Assembly (NCBI GenBank): GCA_963843645.1
Contig: CAWJLE010000001.1
Location: 310,001 to 374,000, forward strand
Origin: CAWJLE01 sp963843645
GTDB lineage: Bacteria; Chloroflexota; Anaerolineae; DAOTYC01
Direction: 5' to 3'
DNA: 64,000 nt
Part shown: one piece after another, positions 1 to 9,778 of the stretch
Layout: every line of letters begins with the position of its first letter
Numbering within the stretch: the stretch's first letter is position 1
Program-made: the position numbers and the translations under genes
Notes under the pieces: generated by a model
Database searches by the model: none
The model's input: only the letters and a program-made list of their open reading frames with translations
Told to the model about the DNA's origin: nothing

Positions 1-483
1 CTGCGCGTGCTGGTCCTGGTCTTCGCGCTGCGGCCGTTCTGGGACAACGGCGGCTCGTTGTTCATCGCGCTCGGCAAGCCGCGGCTGACCACGACCTTCA
101 CCGTCGTGCAGGCGGCGACCCTGGCGGTCACAGGCGTGCCGCTCACGCTGGCGTTCGGAGCCATGGGGACGTGCGCCGCGGTCGGCCTGGCCGCGCTCGT
201 CGGCGTCTTATTGGTCTACGGGAACGTCACACGCGAAATCCACATCGACCTGCGTTCCGTGCTGGGGCCGCCGCTCCTTGCCGCCGCGCTGACTCTGGCC
301 GGCTACCTGGTCCTGAACCGCGTGGCCGATCTTAATGCGCTGCCGATTGCGGGGCGGACCGCGGTGAAAGCGGCATATGCGGCGGCCGCTTTCCTGCTGC
401 TCTCTTGGGCGATGCAACCGCGCACGATGCGTGAGCGCTGGGAGTACGCCTGGCAGCTGATGCGACAGAGCGTCTCGAATTAG
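1..483 (+). CDS. Polysaccharide flippase (Wzx-like), C-terminal part
   Basis: The reading frame is open from base 1, so this is the 3' end of a gene that starts outside the window; about 160 residues are visible. The sequence is hydrophobic, with roughly four membrane segments, and has the pattern of the last helices of oligosaccharide flippases (Wzx/MATE-like), including the stretch around WDNGGSLFIALGKPR near its beginning. It ends with a short basic cytoplasmic tail. The family moves undecaprenyl-linked repeat units across the membrane. A glycosyltransferase starts 20 bases downstream, which fits a role at the head of the polysaccharide operon. The family call rests on hydropathy, a short motif and context only, because the diagnostic N-terminal half is missing. 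Confidence 0.6.
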   Translation: MRVLVLVFALRPFWDNGGSLFIALGKPRLTTTFTVVQAATLAVTGVPLTLAFGAMGTCAAVGLAALVGVLLVYGNVTREIHIDLRSVLGPPLLAAALTLAGYLVLNRVADLNALPIAGRTAVKAAYAAAAFLLLSWAMQPRTMRERWEYAWQLMRQSVSN

Positions 484-503
484 AGATCGGGGCAGGGATA
501 GTG

Positions 504-1688
504 ATGCGCCTTCTCTTTCTGAACCATAACTACCGCAATCAGGGCACGTACTACCGGGCCATGCCGATGGCGCAGCGCCTGGCGGAACGCGGGCACCAGG
601 TGACGCTGCTGACAGTCTCGCCGGAGCATCGCTGGCGCGCCACCTGGACGCACGTCGACAGCGTGCGTGTAGGCGAATTCCCCAGTTTGGGCCAGGACAA
701 CAGCGGCGAAGGATATGGGCCGTTGGACAACAGCCGGCGGCTGCTGCACGCGGGCGCGCACCGCTACGACGTCGTGCACATGTTCGACCACAAGCCGAAC
801 GCGACCTTCGCCGGATTTCCGGCGCGTTGGCGCGGTGCGCGGCTGGTGGCCGACTGGGCAGACTGGTGGGGCGGCTCCGGCGGCATCAACGACGTTCCGC
901 GGCGCCGCATCCCTGCCGTGGGCCGCTTCGAGGCCTGGTGGGAGCATCGCTCCAAGCGTTGGGCCGACGGCGTGGTCACGATCAGCACGGTGCTGCGGCA
1001 GCGCGCGATCGACCTGGGCTGTCGCGCAGAGCGCGTCCTTTACCTGCCGACGGGCGCAGCGGTAGATCGGATCCGGCCGTTGCCGGCAGCGGAAGCCCGG
1101 CGGCAACTGGGCCTCCCGCCCGAGCGCCGGATCGTGGGTTTCATCGGCATCGGGCAGGGCGAGCTGGAAATCGTCATGGCCGCCCTGCTGCAATTGCCCG
1201 ACGTCTGGCTCATGGTCATCGGCCCGCAGAACCCGCGCGTGCTGGAGACGGCACGCGCGTTCGGGGTAGCGGATCGCTTGTGGCAAACCGGCTTTGTGCC
1301 CGACGACCGGGTCGGCCTGCACCTGGCCTGCGCGGACGTGATGGCGCTGCCGATGAACGACAAGGCGTCGAACCGCGGCCGGCTGCCCAATAAGCTGCTG
1401 GACTACCTGGCAGCGGGGCGGCCCACGGTCGCCGGACCGGTGGGCGACGTCAAAGATATCCTGGAGCATCACGACGTGGGCGTTCTGGCCGAGGCCGCAG
1501 GATTCGGCGCGGCCATCGGCCGGCTGCTGACAGAACCCGCGTTGCGCGAGATGATGGGCCGACGAGCGCGGCAAGTCGCCGAAACCGAGTTCGGTTGGCC
1601 CCAATTGATTGACCGGCTGGAGGCTTTCTACACCCTGCTGTTGCAGCCACCTGCTCGGAAGGAGAGATCCAAACCATCTTCGAATTAA
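504..1688 (+). CDS. Glycosyltransferase family 4
   Basis: Predicted protein of 394 residues with a GT-B fold. The N-terminus reads MRLLFLNHNYRNQGTYYRA, typical of GT4 acceptor domains, and residues about 190-370 form the nucleotide-sugar domain with RIVGFIGIGQGELE and PNKLLDYLAAGRPTVAG. The usual E-x7-E donor motif is replaced by the N-K-L-L-D-Y-L-A-A-G variant seen in several GT4 groups. I start at ATG 504 rather than the preceding GTG 501. It follows the flippase by 20 bases and precedes a GT2 gene, so it is probably one of the sequential transferases building the repeat unit. The sugar it transfers cannot be read from the sequence. Confidence 0.85.
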   Translation: MRLLFLNHNYRNQGTYYRAMPMAQRLAERGHQVTLLTVSPEHRWRATWTHVDSVRVGEFPSLGQDNSGEGYGPLDNSRRLLHAGAHRYDVVHMFDHKPNATFAGFPARWRGARLVADWADWWGGSGGINDVPRRRIPAVGRFEAWWEHRSKRWADGVVTISTVLRQRAIDLGCRAERVLYLPTGAAVDRIRPLPAAEARRQLGLPPERRIVGFIGIGQGELEIVMAALLQLPDVWLMVIGPQNPRVLETARAFGVADRLWQTGFVPDDRVGLHLACADVMALPMNDKASNRGRLPNKLLDYLAAGRPTVAGPVGDVKDILEHHDVGVLAEAAGFGAAIGRLLTEPALREMMGRRARQVAETEFGWPQLIDRLEAFYTLLLQPPARKERSKPSSN

Positions 1689-1698
1689 ACAAAACGGA

Positions 1699-2530
1699 AT
1701 GCACGCAGACGGCGTCGCTGTCCATCATCATCGTCAACTGGAATACCGCCGAGCTGCTCCGAAACTGCCTGCGTGCCGTTGAAACACACGAGGGACAGCT
1801 GAACCCTGAGGTGATCGTCGTTGACAACGCGTCGACCGATGGCAGCCCGGACCTGGTAGCGACTGAGTTCCCCGGGGTGCGGCTGATCCGAAACACAGAA
1901 AATGTTGGCTTTGCCCGCGCGAACAATCAGGGGCTGCGGGCCGCTCAGGGACGATATCTTCTACTGCTGAATAGCGACACCGAAGTCCAGGGCAACTCGC
2001 TGGCAGACATGGTCCGCTACCTGGACGAACACCCGGACGTGGGAGTGGTCGGAGGGAGCCTGCGGAACGCCGACGGTTCGCGGCAAGTCGCGGCGGATGC
2101 GTTTCCCCTTCGCCCGTGGGACATGGCGTGGCAGAGGATAGTTGATTTCGTGTGGCCGGCTAACACCCTCACGCGGCGCGGTCGGATGTCACTGTGGTCT
2201 TACGAGGCGCCTTTGGAGGTGGATTGGGTCCTCGGTGCAGCGCTGATGATCCGGCGGACGACCATGCTGCAGGTGGGGTTGCTCAGCGAGCGGTTCTTCA
2301 TGTACGCCGAAGACCTGGAATGGTGTTACAGGGTAAAACAGGCAGGCTGGAAGCTGGTGCACCTGCCCGACGCAGCTATATACCACATTGGAGGCGGCAG
2401 CAGCCGGCGGGCTTCCATGCAGCAGCGCATGCACGATCGAAGCCTGGTGGGCTTCTACCAGCTGCATTACGGGCCGGCAGCGGCCGCCGGCCTCTGGCTG
2501 GTGCTCTTCGCCAAAGAACTGACCCGATGA
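1699..2530 (+). CDS. Glycosyltransferase family 2 (rhamnosyltransferase-like)
   Basis: The frame that ends at 2530 encodes a GT2 GT-A domain: SIIIVNWNTAELLRNCL, then VVDNASTDGS, LLLNSDTEV (the DxD-type metal site) and EVDWVLGAALMIRR, all hallmarks of dTDP-rhamnosyl-type transferases such as WbbL. No ATG, GTG or TTG opens this frame at the expected place. ATG 1699 gives a sensible start but lies one frame off, so a single-base slip between 1700 and 1720 is likely and the start is approximate. A shorter in-frame product from GTG 1811 would lose the first beta strand. It probably adds a sugar to the lipid-linked intermediate in the cytoplasm. Confidence 0.8.
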
Positions 2531-2589
2531 GCTAGCCGTACTGGCAATGGTGCTGGCGCAGACGACCACTTCAACAAGGACGAGGTATT

Positions 2590-3534
2590 ATGAATACACT
2601 CAAAGACAAGACTGTGGTAGTCACCGGCGGAGCAGGTTTTCTGGGACGAAGAATCGTGAAGTGGCTGCACGAAGCGGGCTGTCAGAGCATCGTCGTGCCG
2701 CGCAGCGCGCAGTACGACCTGCGCCAGCCGGACGCCGTGCGACGACTGTATGCGGACGCGCACCCGCAACTCGTGATCCACCTGGCAGCACGCGTGGGCG
2801 GGATAGGGGCTAATCGCGAAAAGCCGGGCGAGTTCTTCTTCGACAATTTGATGATGGGCACCAGCCTCATGGAACAGGCCCGGCAGAACGGGGTGGAGAA
2901 GTTCGTCTCGATCGGCACGGTGTGCGCTTACCCGAAGTTCACGCCCGTGCCTTTCCACGAAGAAGACCTGTGGGCCGGCTACCCCGAAGAGACGAATGCG
3001 CCGTACGGCCTGGCGAAAAAGATGCTCCTGGTCCAGGGACAGGCGTACCGACAGCAGTATGGCTTCAACTCGATCCACCTGCTGCCGACCAACCTGTACG
3101 GTCCCGGCGACAACTTCGACCCCGCTTCGTCGCACGTCATCCCGGCGCTGATCAAGAAGTGCTTCGACGCGATGGACGCAGGTGCCGACTACATCGAGGT
3201 GTGGGGCACCGGCAGCGCGTCGCGGGAATTCCTTTACGTCGACGATGCGGCCCGGGCCATTGGCCTGGCGACCGAACGCTACGACGGCGCTGAGCCGGTC
3301 AACATCGGCTCGCAGTTCGAGATCAGCATCCGCGAACTCGCTGAATTGATCGTCGATCTGTCCGGCTTCAAGGGGGAGCTGCGCTGGGATCCGACGAAGC
3401 CGGACGGGCAGCCGAGGCGCAAGCTGGACACGTCCCGTGCCCGCGACTGGTTTGGCTTCGAGTCGACGACGAGCTTCCGTGAGGGACTCGCCGAAACGAT
3501 CGAGTGGTACCGCGCCCACCGGAAAGAGCTGTAA
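2590..3534 (+). CDS. fcl: GDP-L-fucose synthase
   Basis: A 314-residue extended short-chain dehydrogenase. The NAD(P) motif GGAGFLG lies at residues 12-18, the family segment RVGGIGANR follows, and the catalytic pair is in PYGLAKK after the conserved SIGTVCAYP. These features match GDP-4-keto-6-deoxy-D-mannose epimerase/reductase (Fcl/WcaG), which makes GDP-L-fucose. The partner GDP-mannose 4,6-dehydratase (Gmd) is not in this window. An RBS (caaggacgagg) precedes ATG 2590. The stop shares one base with the next start (TAATG at 3532-3536), so it is translationally coupled to the CgeB-like glycosyltransferase. Its presence suggests fucose, or a related 6-deoxyhexose, in the surface glycan. Confidence 0.92.
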   Translation: MNTLKDKTVVVTGGAGFLGRRIVKWLHEAGCQSIVVPRSAQYDLRQPDAVRRLYADAHPQLVIHLAARVGGIGANREKPGEFFFDNLMMGTSLMEQARQNGVEKFVSIGTVCAYPKFTPVPFHEEDLWAGYPEETNAPYGLAKKMLLVQGQAYRQQYGFNSIHLLPTNLYGPGDNFDPASSHVIPALIKKCFDAMDAGADYIEVWGTGSASREFLYVDDAARAIGLATERYDGAEPVNIGSQFEISIRELAELIVDLSGFKGELRWDPTKPDGQPRRKLDTSRARDWFGFESTTSFREGLAETIEWYRAHRKEL

Positions 3535-4607
3535 TGCACGTCGCCATCGGCTACCGCTGGTTCTCAACCGCAGCCGGATTCCATTTCGAGCGCGCGCTGC
3601 AGGCGCTGGGGCATCGCGTCACCTACGTGGGACTGCCCTGCGCCGGGCGACCGGGCTACGACAACTCGGTCTCGATCCGGGACGTTCTCGATGCCGCGCC
3701 GGAGATGCCCGACCTGTACCTGTGGATCGATCCTGCCGGGCGATATTTCCCGCCCGGCATCGAGGATCTGCCCGTGCCAACGGCCTGCTACCTCATCGAC
3801 GTCCACCTGGGTCACTGGCGCCGGCAGGTAGCCCGCTTCTTCGATGCGGTCTTCGTCGCCCAGAAGGACTACGCCGGCGAATTTCGGCAGACCGCGGGCC
3901 ACACACAGGTATGGTGGCTGCCGCTGGCCGCCGCGCCTGACGTTCATCGCCAGCACGATCTGCCGCGTACGTTCGACGTGGGCTTCGTGGGCAACCTGGC
4001 CATCGCGCATCGGGGGACCGCCCGAGCGCGCCGGCTGAAACTGATTGCCGAGCGTTTCCGGACCAACGACTTCTACCGGCAGTACACGCCGGCGGAAGTG
4101 GGCCAGGTCTACAGCCAGTCGCGGATCGTATTCAACACCAGCATCGCCGGAGACGTCACAATGCGCCTGTTCGAGGGCACGGCCTGCGGCGCGCTCGTCC
4201 TCACCGATTCCGTGGCGAATGGGCTGGACGAGCTATTCGAGGTGGGGCGAGAGCTGGCCGTCTATCGCGACGACGCCGATCTGCTGGACCGGATCGCCTA
4301 TTACCTGGATCACGAGGCGGAGCGGGCGCAGATCGCGTCCGCCGGGCAGCAGCGGACGCTGGCAGCGCACACCTACGCGCACCGCGCTCAGGCCATATTG
4401 GATCGAGTGGCCGCGCCGCAATTCGAGCGGCGGGCGCCCATGCGGTCCGCAGCGATGGCCGAACGGCTCGACGCCCGGCGGGAGGTCTACACTCACCTCC
4501 ACATGCTGGACGCCATTCTGGACGACGTGCAGCCCACCGGGCCGGCGTCGAGGCTGAAGCGCGTGTGGGCCAGCCTGCCGTGCCTCATCCGGCGGTGGTG
4601 GATATGA
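3534..4607 (+). CDS. CgeB-like glycosyltransferase
   Basis: Predicted protein of 357 residues. I take ATG 3534, which overlaps the fcl stop by one base, over upstream in-frame starts. The N-terminal half resembles DUF3880-type domains (PDLYLWIDPAGRYFPPGI, then FDAVFVAQKDYAGEF). The C-terminal half carries the glycosyl transferase 1_2 pattern of CgeB/spore-coat transferases: FVGNLAI, SRIVFNTSIAGDVTMRLFEG and ACGALVLTD. It ends in a roughly 60-residue basic tail after the last helix. The gene overlaps the next GT4 by four bases (ATGA at 4604). Substrate unknown. Confidence 0.8.
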   Translation: MHVAIGYRWFSTAAGFHFERALQALGHRVTYVGLPCAGRPGYDNSVSIRDVLDAAPEMPDLYLWIDPAGRYFPPGIEDLPVPTACYLIDVHLGHWRRQVARFFDAVFVAQKDYAGEFRQTAGHTQVWWLPLAAAPDVHRQHDLPRTFDVGFVGNLAIAHRGTARARRLKLIAERFRTNDFYRQYTPAEVGQVYSQSRIVFNTSIAGDVTMRLFEGTACGALVLTDSVANGLDELFEVGRELAVYRDDADLLDRIAYYLDHEAERAQIASAGQQRTLAAHTYAHRAQAILDRVAAPQFERRAPMRSAAMAERLDARREVYTHLHMLDAILDDVQPTGPASRLKRVWASLPCLIRRWWI

Positions 4608-5734
4608 TTCGGGTCCTGTTCATCGCGCGTTACCACGATGCGACGACCCGCCGCAAGATCGAGTTGCTCGCCCAAGAGCCGGACCTGCAGATCCTGCACC
4701 TCTGCCCGCGCGTGTGGCGAGACGAGCTGGGCCAGGTCAGCCAGCAGTCAGCGACGGAGGGTTCGTTCGGGCTTATTGCCGTGCCGATGATCGGGCGGCC
4801 CTCTGACCCGCACCGCGCGCTGTACCGCACCGTGTCGTTTGCGATGCACCGCTTCCGGCCGGACATCGTGCACGCCGAGGAAGAGCCGGACAGCCTGACC
4901 GGGTTGCAGATCGCCGTGGCCCGGCGGGTGCTGGCGCCCCGTGCCCGGCTGCTGTTCTATTCGTGGCAGAACGTCAACCGCCACAAACGCTGGTACGTTC
5001 GCTGGGTGCTCGAGACGACGCTGCGAGCCAGCGACGCGGTGCTGTGCGCCAACCAGGAGGCGGTGGGGGTCCTGCGGGAAGAGGGCTACGCAGGTTATGC
5101 GCCCATCGTGCCGGCCATTGGCGTGGACACGCGGATCTTCGCACCCTGCCCGGCCAAGCCCGATCCGGGCGCGGCGTTCACGGCAGGCTACCTGGGAAGG
5201 CTCGTGCCGGAAAAGGGACTCGACACCCTGATCGCGGCCATGGTGCTGCTTCGCGACGAGGGCCGCGCCGTCCACCTGCAGATCGTGGGCGACGGACCTC
5301 ATCGACCGACCCTGGAAGGCCTGGTGCGGGCAGCCGGCCTGGATGATCGCGTGCGCTTCGTCGCGCCCATGCCGCCGGCCTCAGTCGCGCGACAGATGTG
5401 CGAGCTGGACGCCCTGGTGCTGCCGTCGCGAGGCACGCCGGTGTGGCGGGAGCAGTTCGGGCGGGTACTGGTCGAGGCGATGGCATGCAAGGTGCCCGTC
5501 GTCGGCTCCGATTCGGGGGCGATTCCGGAGGTGATCGGCGACGCCGGGCTCGTCTTCCACGAGGATGACGCGGCCGGCCTGGCTGCCCAGCTCCGCCGGC
5601 TGATCGAGTCACCGGCGCTGCGCGCCGAGCTGGCGGCACGCGGCTACGCCCGCGCCGTCGGCACGTTCAGCCAGGAACGCGTCGCCGCGCAGACCGCCGA
5701 TCTGTTCCGCCGGCTCGTGGAGATGCGGCGATGA
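4604..5734 (+). CDS. Glycosyltransferase family 4
   Basis: A 376-residue GT-B glycosyltransferase. ATG 4604 sits in an ATGA overlap with the upstream stop, which fixes the start. The C-terminal half contains AGYLGRLVPEKGLDTLIAA, the retaining-GT4 motif EQFGRVLVEAMACKVPVVG and GAIPEVIGDAGLVF. The first glutamate contacts the phosphate-ribose part of the sugar nucleotide in the family. The acceptor domain opens with MIRVLFIARYHD. It is coupled by another ATGA to the next glycosyltransferase, so these genes are made in fixed order from one message. Confidence 0.88.
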   Translation: MIRVLFIARYHDATTRRKIELLAQEPDLQILHLCPRVWRDELGQVSQQSATEGSFGLIAVPMIGRPSDPHRALYRTVSFAMHRFRPDIVHAEEEPDSLTGLQIAVARRVLAPRARLLFYSWQNVNRHKRWYVRWVLETTLRASDAVLCANQEAVGVLREEGYAGYAPIVPAIGVDTRIFAPCPAKPDPGAAFTAGYLGRLVPEKGLDTLIAAMVLLRDEGRAVHLQIVGDGPHRPTLEGLVRAAGLDDRVRFVAPMPPASVARQMCELDALVLPSRGTPVWREQFGRVLVEAMACKVPVVGSDSGAIPEVIGDAGLVFHEDDAAGLAAQLRRLIESPALRAELAARGYARAVGTFSQERVAAQTADLFRRLVEMRR

Positions 5735-6859
5735 GGATCTGCCTGGACGCGTCGCCGGCCGTGCACCGGCGGGCCGGACTGGGCCGCTACGTGCAGGAGC
5801 TGACCGCGGCGCTGGCCGCGCGCGACGACGAGAACGAGTACGTCGCGTTCTACAACCGCCCGGCGGAGGCGCACCTGGATCCACCTTTCGATCGTCTGCG
5901 CAGGCTCACGGTGAATTTGGGAGACAAACCCTGGCGGCTGCGGGTGCTGCTGGCGCAGGCAGCGCACGTGTCGCAAACTCGCCGGTTCCGCGGCATCGAC
6001 TTGTTCCACGGGACCGATAATCTGCTGCCCTGCCTTCCGGGACTCCGGACCGTGTTCACGCTGTACGACCTGGTCTTTCGCTTCTACCCGGGGACGGTTT
6101 CGCGCCCGAACCGCTGGTTTCTGACGCTGATGATGCCCCGCTTTCTGCGGACGGCGGGCCGCATCGTCGCCATCTCCGGAATGCAGCAAGGCAGACGCGG
6201 TCCGGCTGTATGGCATCGAACCGGATCGGATCGAGGTCGTCCACATGGGCGTGAATCCTCGCTTTCGGCCGGCCGATCAGGGAGAGATCGACGCTGTGCG
6301 TCGCAAGTACGAATTGCCGGATCAGTTCGTCCTGTTCGTTGGGACCATCGAGCCGCGCAAGAATCTGGTTAATCTCCTGGAAGCCCTGGCCGCCCTGAAG
6401 CGCGAGGGCCACGGTGCAAAGCTCGTCGTCGCCGGGCGGAAGGGCTGGCTGTCCGCGGATTTCGACGCGCGGCTCCGCAGCCTGGGGCTGGAGAGCGACG
6501 TGACGTTCCCCGGATTTGTGCCGGACGAAGACCTGCCGGCAGTGTATTCCGCCGCGACCGTCTTCGCGTTTCCGTCGTGGTACGAGGGCTTCGGCATCCC
6601 CATATTGGAGGCCATGGCCTGCGGAACGCCCGTCGTCTGCTCGAACACGTCCAGCCTGCCGGAAGTGGTGGGCGACGCGGCGTTGATGGTCGCGCCCGAC
6701 GACGTGCGGGCGTTGAAAGAGGCTCTGGGCCGGGTGCTCTCTGACCCGGAGCTGCGCGGAAGGTTCACTGCCCACGGAATTGTGCGGGCCGCGCCGTTCA
6801 CGTGGCAGCGAACGGCCGAACAGACGGCCGCGGTCTATCGCGCGGTTGCCGCGGACTGA
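5731..6859 (+). CDS. Glycosyltransferase family 4, frameshifted
   Basis: Two frames together make one full GT4 protein. The first runs from ATG 5731 (ATGA overlap) through RIVAISG near 6180; the second resumes with a SKADAVRLYGIEPDRIEVVHMGV-like segment and continues to 6859 with VLFVGTIEPRKNLVNLLEAL, SWYEGFGIPILEAMACG and SLPEVVGDAAL. The break lies at about 6178-6190, where one base is gained or two are lost. Both halves are well conserved and all catalytic motifs survive, so a consensus error is more likely than a dead gene. It belongs to the mannosyltransferase-like (WbaZ/MtfB-like) GT4 group, inferred from the TIEPRKN motif. Confidence 0.8.
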
Positions 6860-6883
6860 GCGGGGCTCGTTGAGGAGGGCTCC

Positions 6884-7982
6884 ATGCACGTGGTGTTCGA
6901 CGCTCGCAGCGTCACGCCCCATTTTCCAGGAATCGGCCGTTATGGGAGCGGCATGATGCAGGCGCTCGCCGTCCGTGACGACGTGCGCCTGACACTGCTG
7001 GTCGATCCGCGCATCTGGGACACGTTCTACGCCCTGCCTCGACTTCCCGAGCGTGGAGCGAGCGCCGGCTCCTTACGGCCCCGGCAGTCCGATGCAGCAA
7101 TGGGCCGTTCCCGCTCTGCTCGGCCGGCTGCACGCCGAGGTGTACCACTCGCCGTATTACCTGATGCCGTATTTCCCCCGGCGTCCGACCGTAGTCACGC
7201 TGCACGACCTGATCCCGCTGAAAGTGCCCGGATCGCACGGCACCCTTCTCCGCTGGGTCTACCGCTGGACGCACCACCTGGCCGCCAGGGCCTCCAGACG
7301 GATCATCGCCCCGTCGCAGGCGACGGCGGCCGACCTGATCGACCTGGGATTACCCCGGGAGAAGGTCACTGTGGTGCCGGAAGGCGTGGGGCCGGAGTTT
7401 TGTCCGCGGCCGGCCGCAGAGGTCGATGCCGTGCGGGCGAAGTACAAACTGCAGGAGACGTTCGCCCTGTACGTGGGCACCAACAAGCCGCACAAGAACC
7501 TGGCCCGCCTGATCGAGGCCTGGGCCGGGCTGCAGCCGACGTGGCCGCTGGTAGTCGCCGGCGGCGAGGATCCGCGCTATCCCGGAGCCCAGGCCCTGGG
7601 CGAGCGGCACGGCGTCCCCGTCATCGCCACGGGCAGCGTGAGCAACAGCGACCTGCCGGCGCTCTATACGGCGGCCTCGATCTGCATCCTGCCGTCCCTG
7701 TACGAGGGATTCGGGCTGCCCGTGATCGAGGCTATGGCGTGCGGCGCGCCTGTCCTGTGCTCGAACACGTCGAGCCTGCCCGAGATCGTCGGCGACGCTG
7801 CGCTGCTGTTCGACCCACGCGATGTGGAGCAGATCCGTTCGACCGCCCGCCGCGCCATCGCGGATCGCGACTTGCGGCGCGACCTGAGCAGCCGCGGCCG
7901 CGCCACCGCAGGCGTCTACACCTGGGCCCGCGCCGCAGAACGGACCGTCGAAGTCTACCGGGCGGCCATAGGGTCATCATAA
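6884..7982 (+). CDS. Glycosyltransferase family 4, frameshifted
   Basis: Another WbaZ/MtfB-like GT4. The 5' frame starts at ATG 6884 (MHVVFDARSVTPHFPGIGRY) behind a good RBS (gaggagg) and runs to about 7045. The other frame continues with PGSPMQQWAVPALLG, HSPYYLMPYFPRRPTVVTLHDLIPL, YVGTNKPHKNLARLIEAW and SLYEGFGLPVIEAMACG to the stop at 7982. A one-base slip at roughly 7035-7060 explains the break. This protein and its upstream neighbour have the same domain plan and are probably duplicates. The next gene, an ATPase, begins only 10 bases after the stop. Confidence 0.8.
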
Positions 7983-7992
7983 GGAGGCGCAC

Positions 7993-9152
7993 GTGAAGAT
8001 CCTGAAGCTACGAATCCAGGGATTGCGTTCATTGTACGACGTCACGTGGACGCCCGGCGACCTGAACGTCGTGATTGGCCCGAATGGCAGCGGCAAATCA
8101 AATCTGCTCAAGGCGCTGGAAATGTTGGCGGCGTCCGCGCAGGGCCGGCTGAGTGAGTACGTGCAGCGGGAAGGCGGAATGCTCCCGCTTCTATACGACG
8201 GAGTCGCGCCGGATGCGTCATTCGAGCTCGAGGCATCGCAACGCGGTCAGAGCGCGGGCGCGGGCCTGACTTACGAACTGAAAGTCGCTCGTGTACCCGC
8301 CACGAGCGCGCCCGGTGTAACCCACGAGTTGGTCGCCGACTCGAACGATCTGAGATTGATGGAGCGCAGCTCGCAGCGCGCGGTGGTCCGCGTCGCCGAC
8401 GGTCCGGAAACGATTCTCCCTGCGGAATCGTTCCGATCAGAGGAAACGTTCCTGTCACTGGCCACCGGACCTCTTGGGCTGAACTGGCCGATCTCCGGGT
8501 TCCGGAACTGGTTGTCCGAATGGGGGATCTATCAAGATTTCGTCACCGCACGTTTGTCGCCGGCAAGACAGGTTGCATTGGTTCGGTACGACACTTCGAT
8601 CGCCCCGGACGGCAGCAACCTCATCACGGCGCTGCACACGCTGTATACCGGGAACCGGGACTTCGAGCGAGACGTGGATACCGGTATGACAGCGGCATTC
8701 GGCGAGGATTTTGAAAAGCTCACCTTCCCACCTGCCGCGGACGAGCGGGTGCAGCTTCGGATTCGATGGAAGAGCCTGCAGCGAGAGCAGTCCGCCGCTG
8801 ACTTGTCGGACGGAACGCTGCGGTTTTTGTTTCTCATCACTGTGCTGGCAAATCCCAAACCGCCGCCACTGATCGCAATAGACGAGCCCGAGACCGGGCT
8901 GCATCCATCCATGTTGCCCATCGTCGCCGAGTACGCCGTCGAAGCTGCGTCCCGCACGCAGGTCGTCCTCACCACGCACTCAGCCGAGTTCCTCGACGCC
9001 TTTGGCGAAACGCGCCCACCACGACCGTGGCCAAATGGGAGGATGGTCGAACGATCCTGCAAGTGCTGTCTGACGAAGCACTCCGCTACTGGCTGAAGGA
9101 GTACACGCTGGGCAAGCTATACCGCACCGGCGAGTTGGAGGCCATGGAGTGA
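7993..9152 (+). CDS. SMC/OLD-like AAA ATPase (AAA_21), frameshifted near its end
   Basis: About 386 residues. Walker A is GPNGSGKSN near residue 29; a signature-like LSDGTLRF, Walker B LIAIDEPETGLHP and a switch histidine in VVLTTHSAEFLDAF follow. This is the RecF/OLD/SMC-like ATPase class (PF13304). Near 9012 one C seems to be missing (acgcgccc where acgccgccc restores the frame). The restored frame continues with TTTVAKWEDGRTILQVLSDEALRYWL-type residues, which I give only as this short segment, to TGA 9150-9152. That stop overlaps the GTG of the DUF4276 gene by four bases, which strongly supports the corrected end. ATPases of this class pair with TOPRIM-like partners in phage defence (PARIS, OLD). 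Here the pair sits in a polysaccharide operon. Confidence 0.8.
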
Positions 9153-9778
9153 AATTTGTGTTCTTCGTCGAAGGCTATACCGAACAGAAGGCCTTGCCCA
9201 AACTGCTGAGGAGCTGGCTAAACCCGCGCCTGAACGAGAGAATTGGGATCGACGTGGTTCGCTGCGAGGGCTGCGCGGAGCTACTGAAAGACCTGCGCAA
9301 GCGAGTGCGGTTATACCTCGAAAGCCCCAACGGGCGCGACATTATCGCGGTTGTGGCCTTGTTGGACCTCTATGGCCCGGACATCCTTCCCCGCGGCCTG
9401 ACCTCGGTTGAAGAACGTGTCAGGTGGGCCACGAGCAGGTATCTGGAACAGGTCTCTGACCAGCGGTTTCGCATGTTCTTCGCCGTGCACGAAATAGAAG
9501 CGTGGCTGCTCAGCGACCCGACACATCTGCCGCCGACGGTGCAACACGCCCTGCTAGGCAAAGCTCGTCAGCCTGAGACAGTGGATTTCGACACCCCGCC
9601 ATCCAAGTTGCTGGACAGGCTGTACCGGCAGGCCGAGAATCGTGCCTACAGCAAGCTGCGAGACGGCGCGACATTGTTCGGACGCCTGAGCGCAGAGACG
9701 GTCTACGAGAAATGCCCGCATTTCAGGGAGATGATGGACGATCTTTTGACGCTGGCGACACAGGCGGGGATGGGATGA
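9149..9778 (+). CDS. DUF4276 family protein (TOPRIM-like partner of the ATPase)
   Basis: A 209-residue protein starting at GTG 9149, inside the ATPase stop. Family features are visible: FFVEGYTEQK with the conserved Glu-8, an acidic strand VVALLDLYGPD around residue 75, and HEIEAWLLSDP around residue 113. This layout (EGxTE, then D-x-x-x-x-D, then HE.EA) fits a TOPRIM-like metal-binding fold related in plan to DUF4435/AriB. The known role of such domains beside SMC-like ATPases is nucleolytic or toxin-like, but the substrate of DUF4276 proteins is not established. The stop overlaps ATG 9775 of the next glycosyltransferase by four bases, so it is embedded in the operon. Confidence 0.8.
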   Translation: MKFVFFVEGYTEQKALPKLLRSWLNPRLNERIGIDVVRCEGCAELLKDLRKRVRLYLESPNGRDIIAVVALLDLYGPDILPRGLTSVEERVRWATSRYLEQVSDQRFRMFFAVHEIEAWLLSDPTHLPPTVQHALLGKARQPETVDFDTPPSKLLDRLYRQAENRAYSKLRDGATLFGRLSAETVYEKCPHFREMMDDLLTLATQAGMG

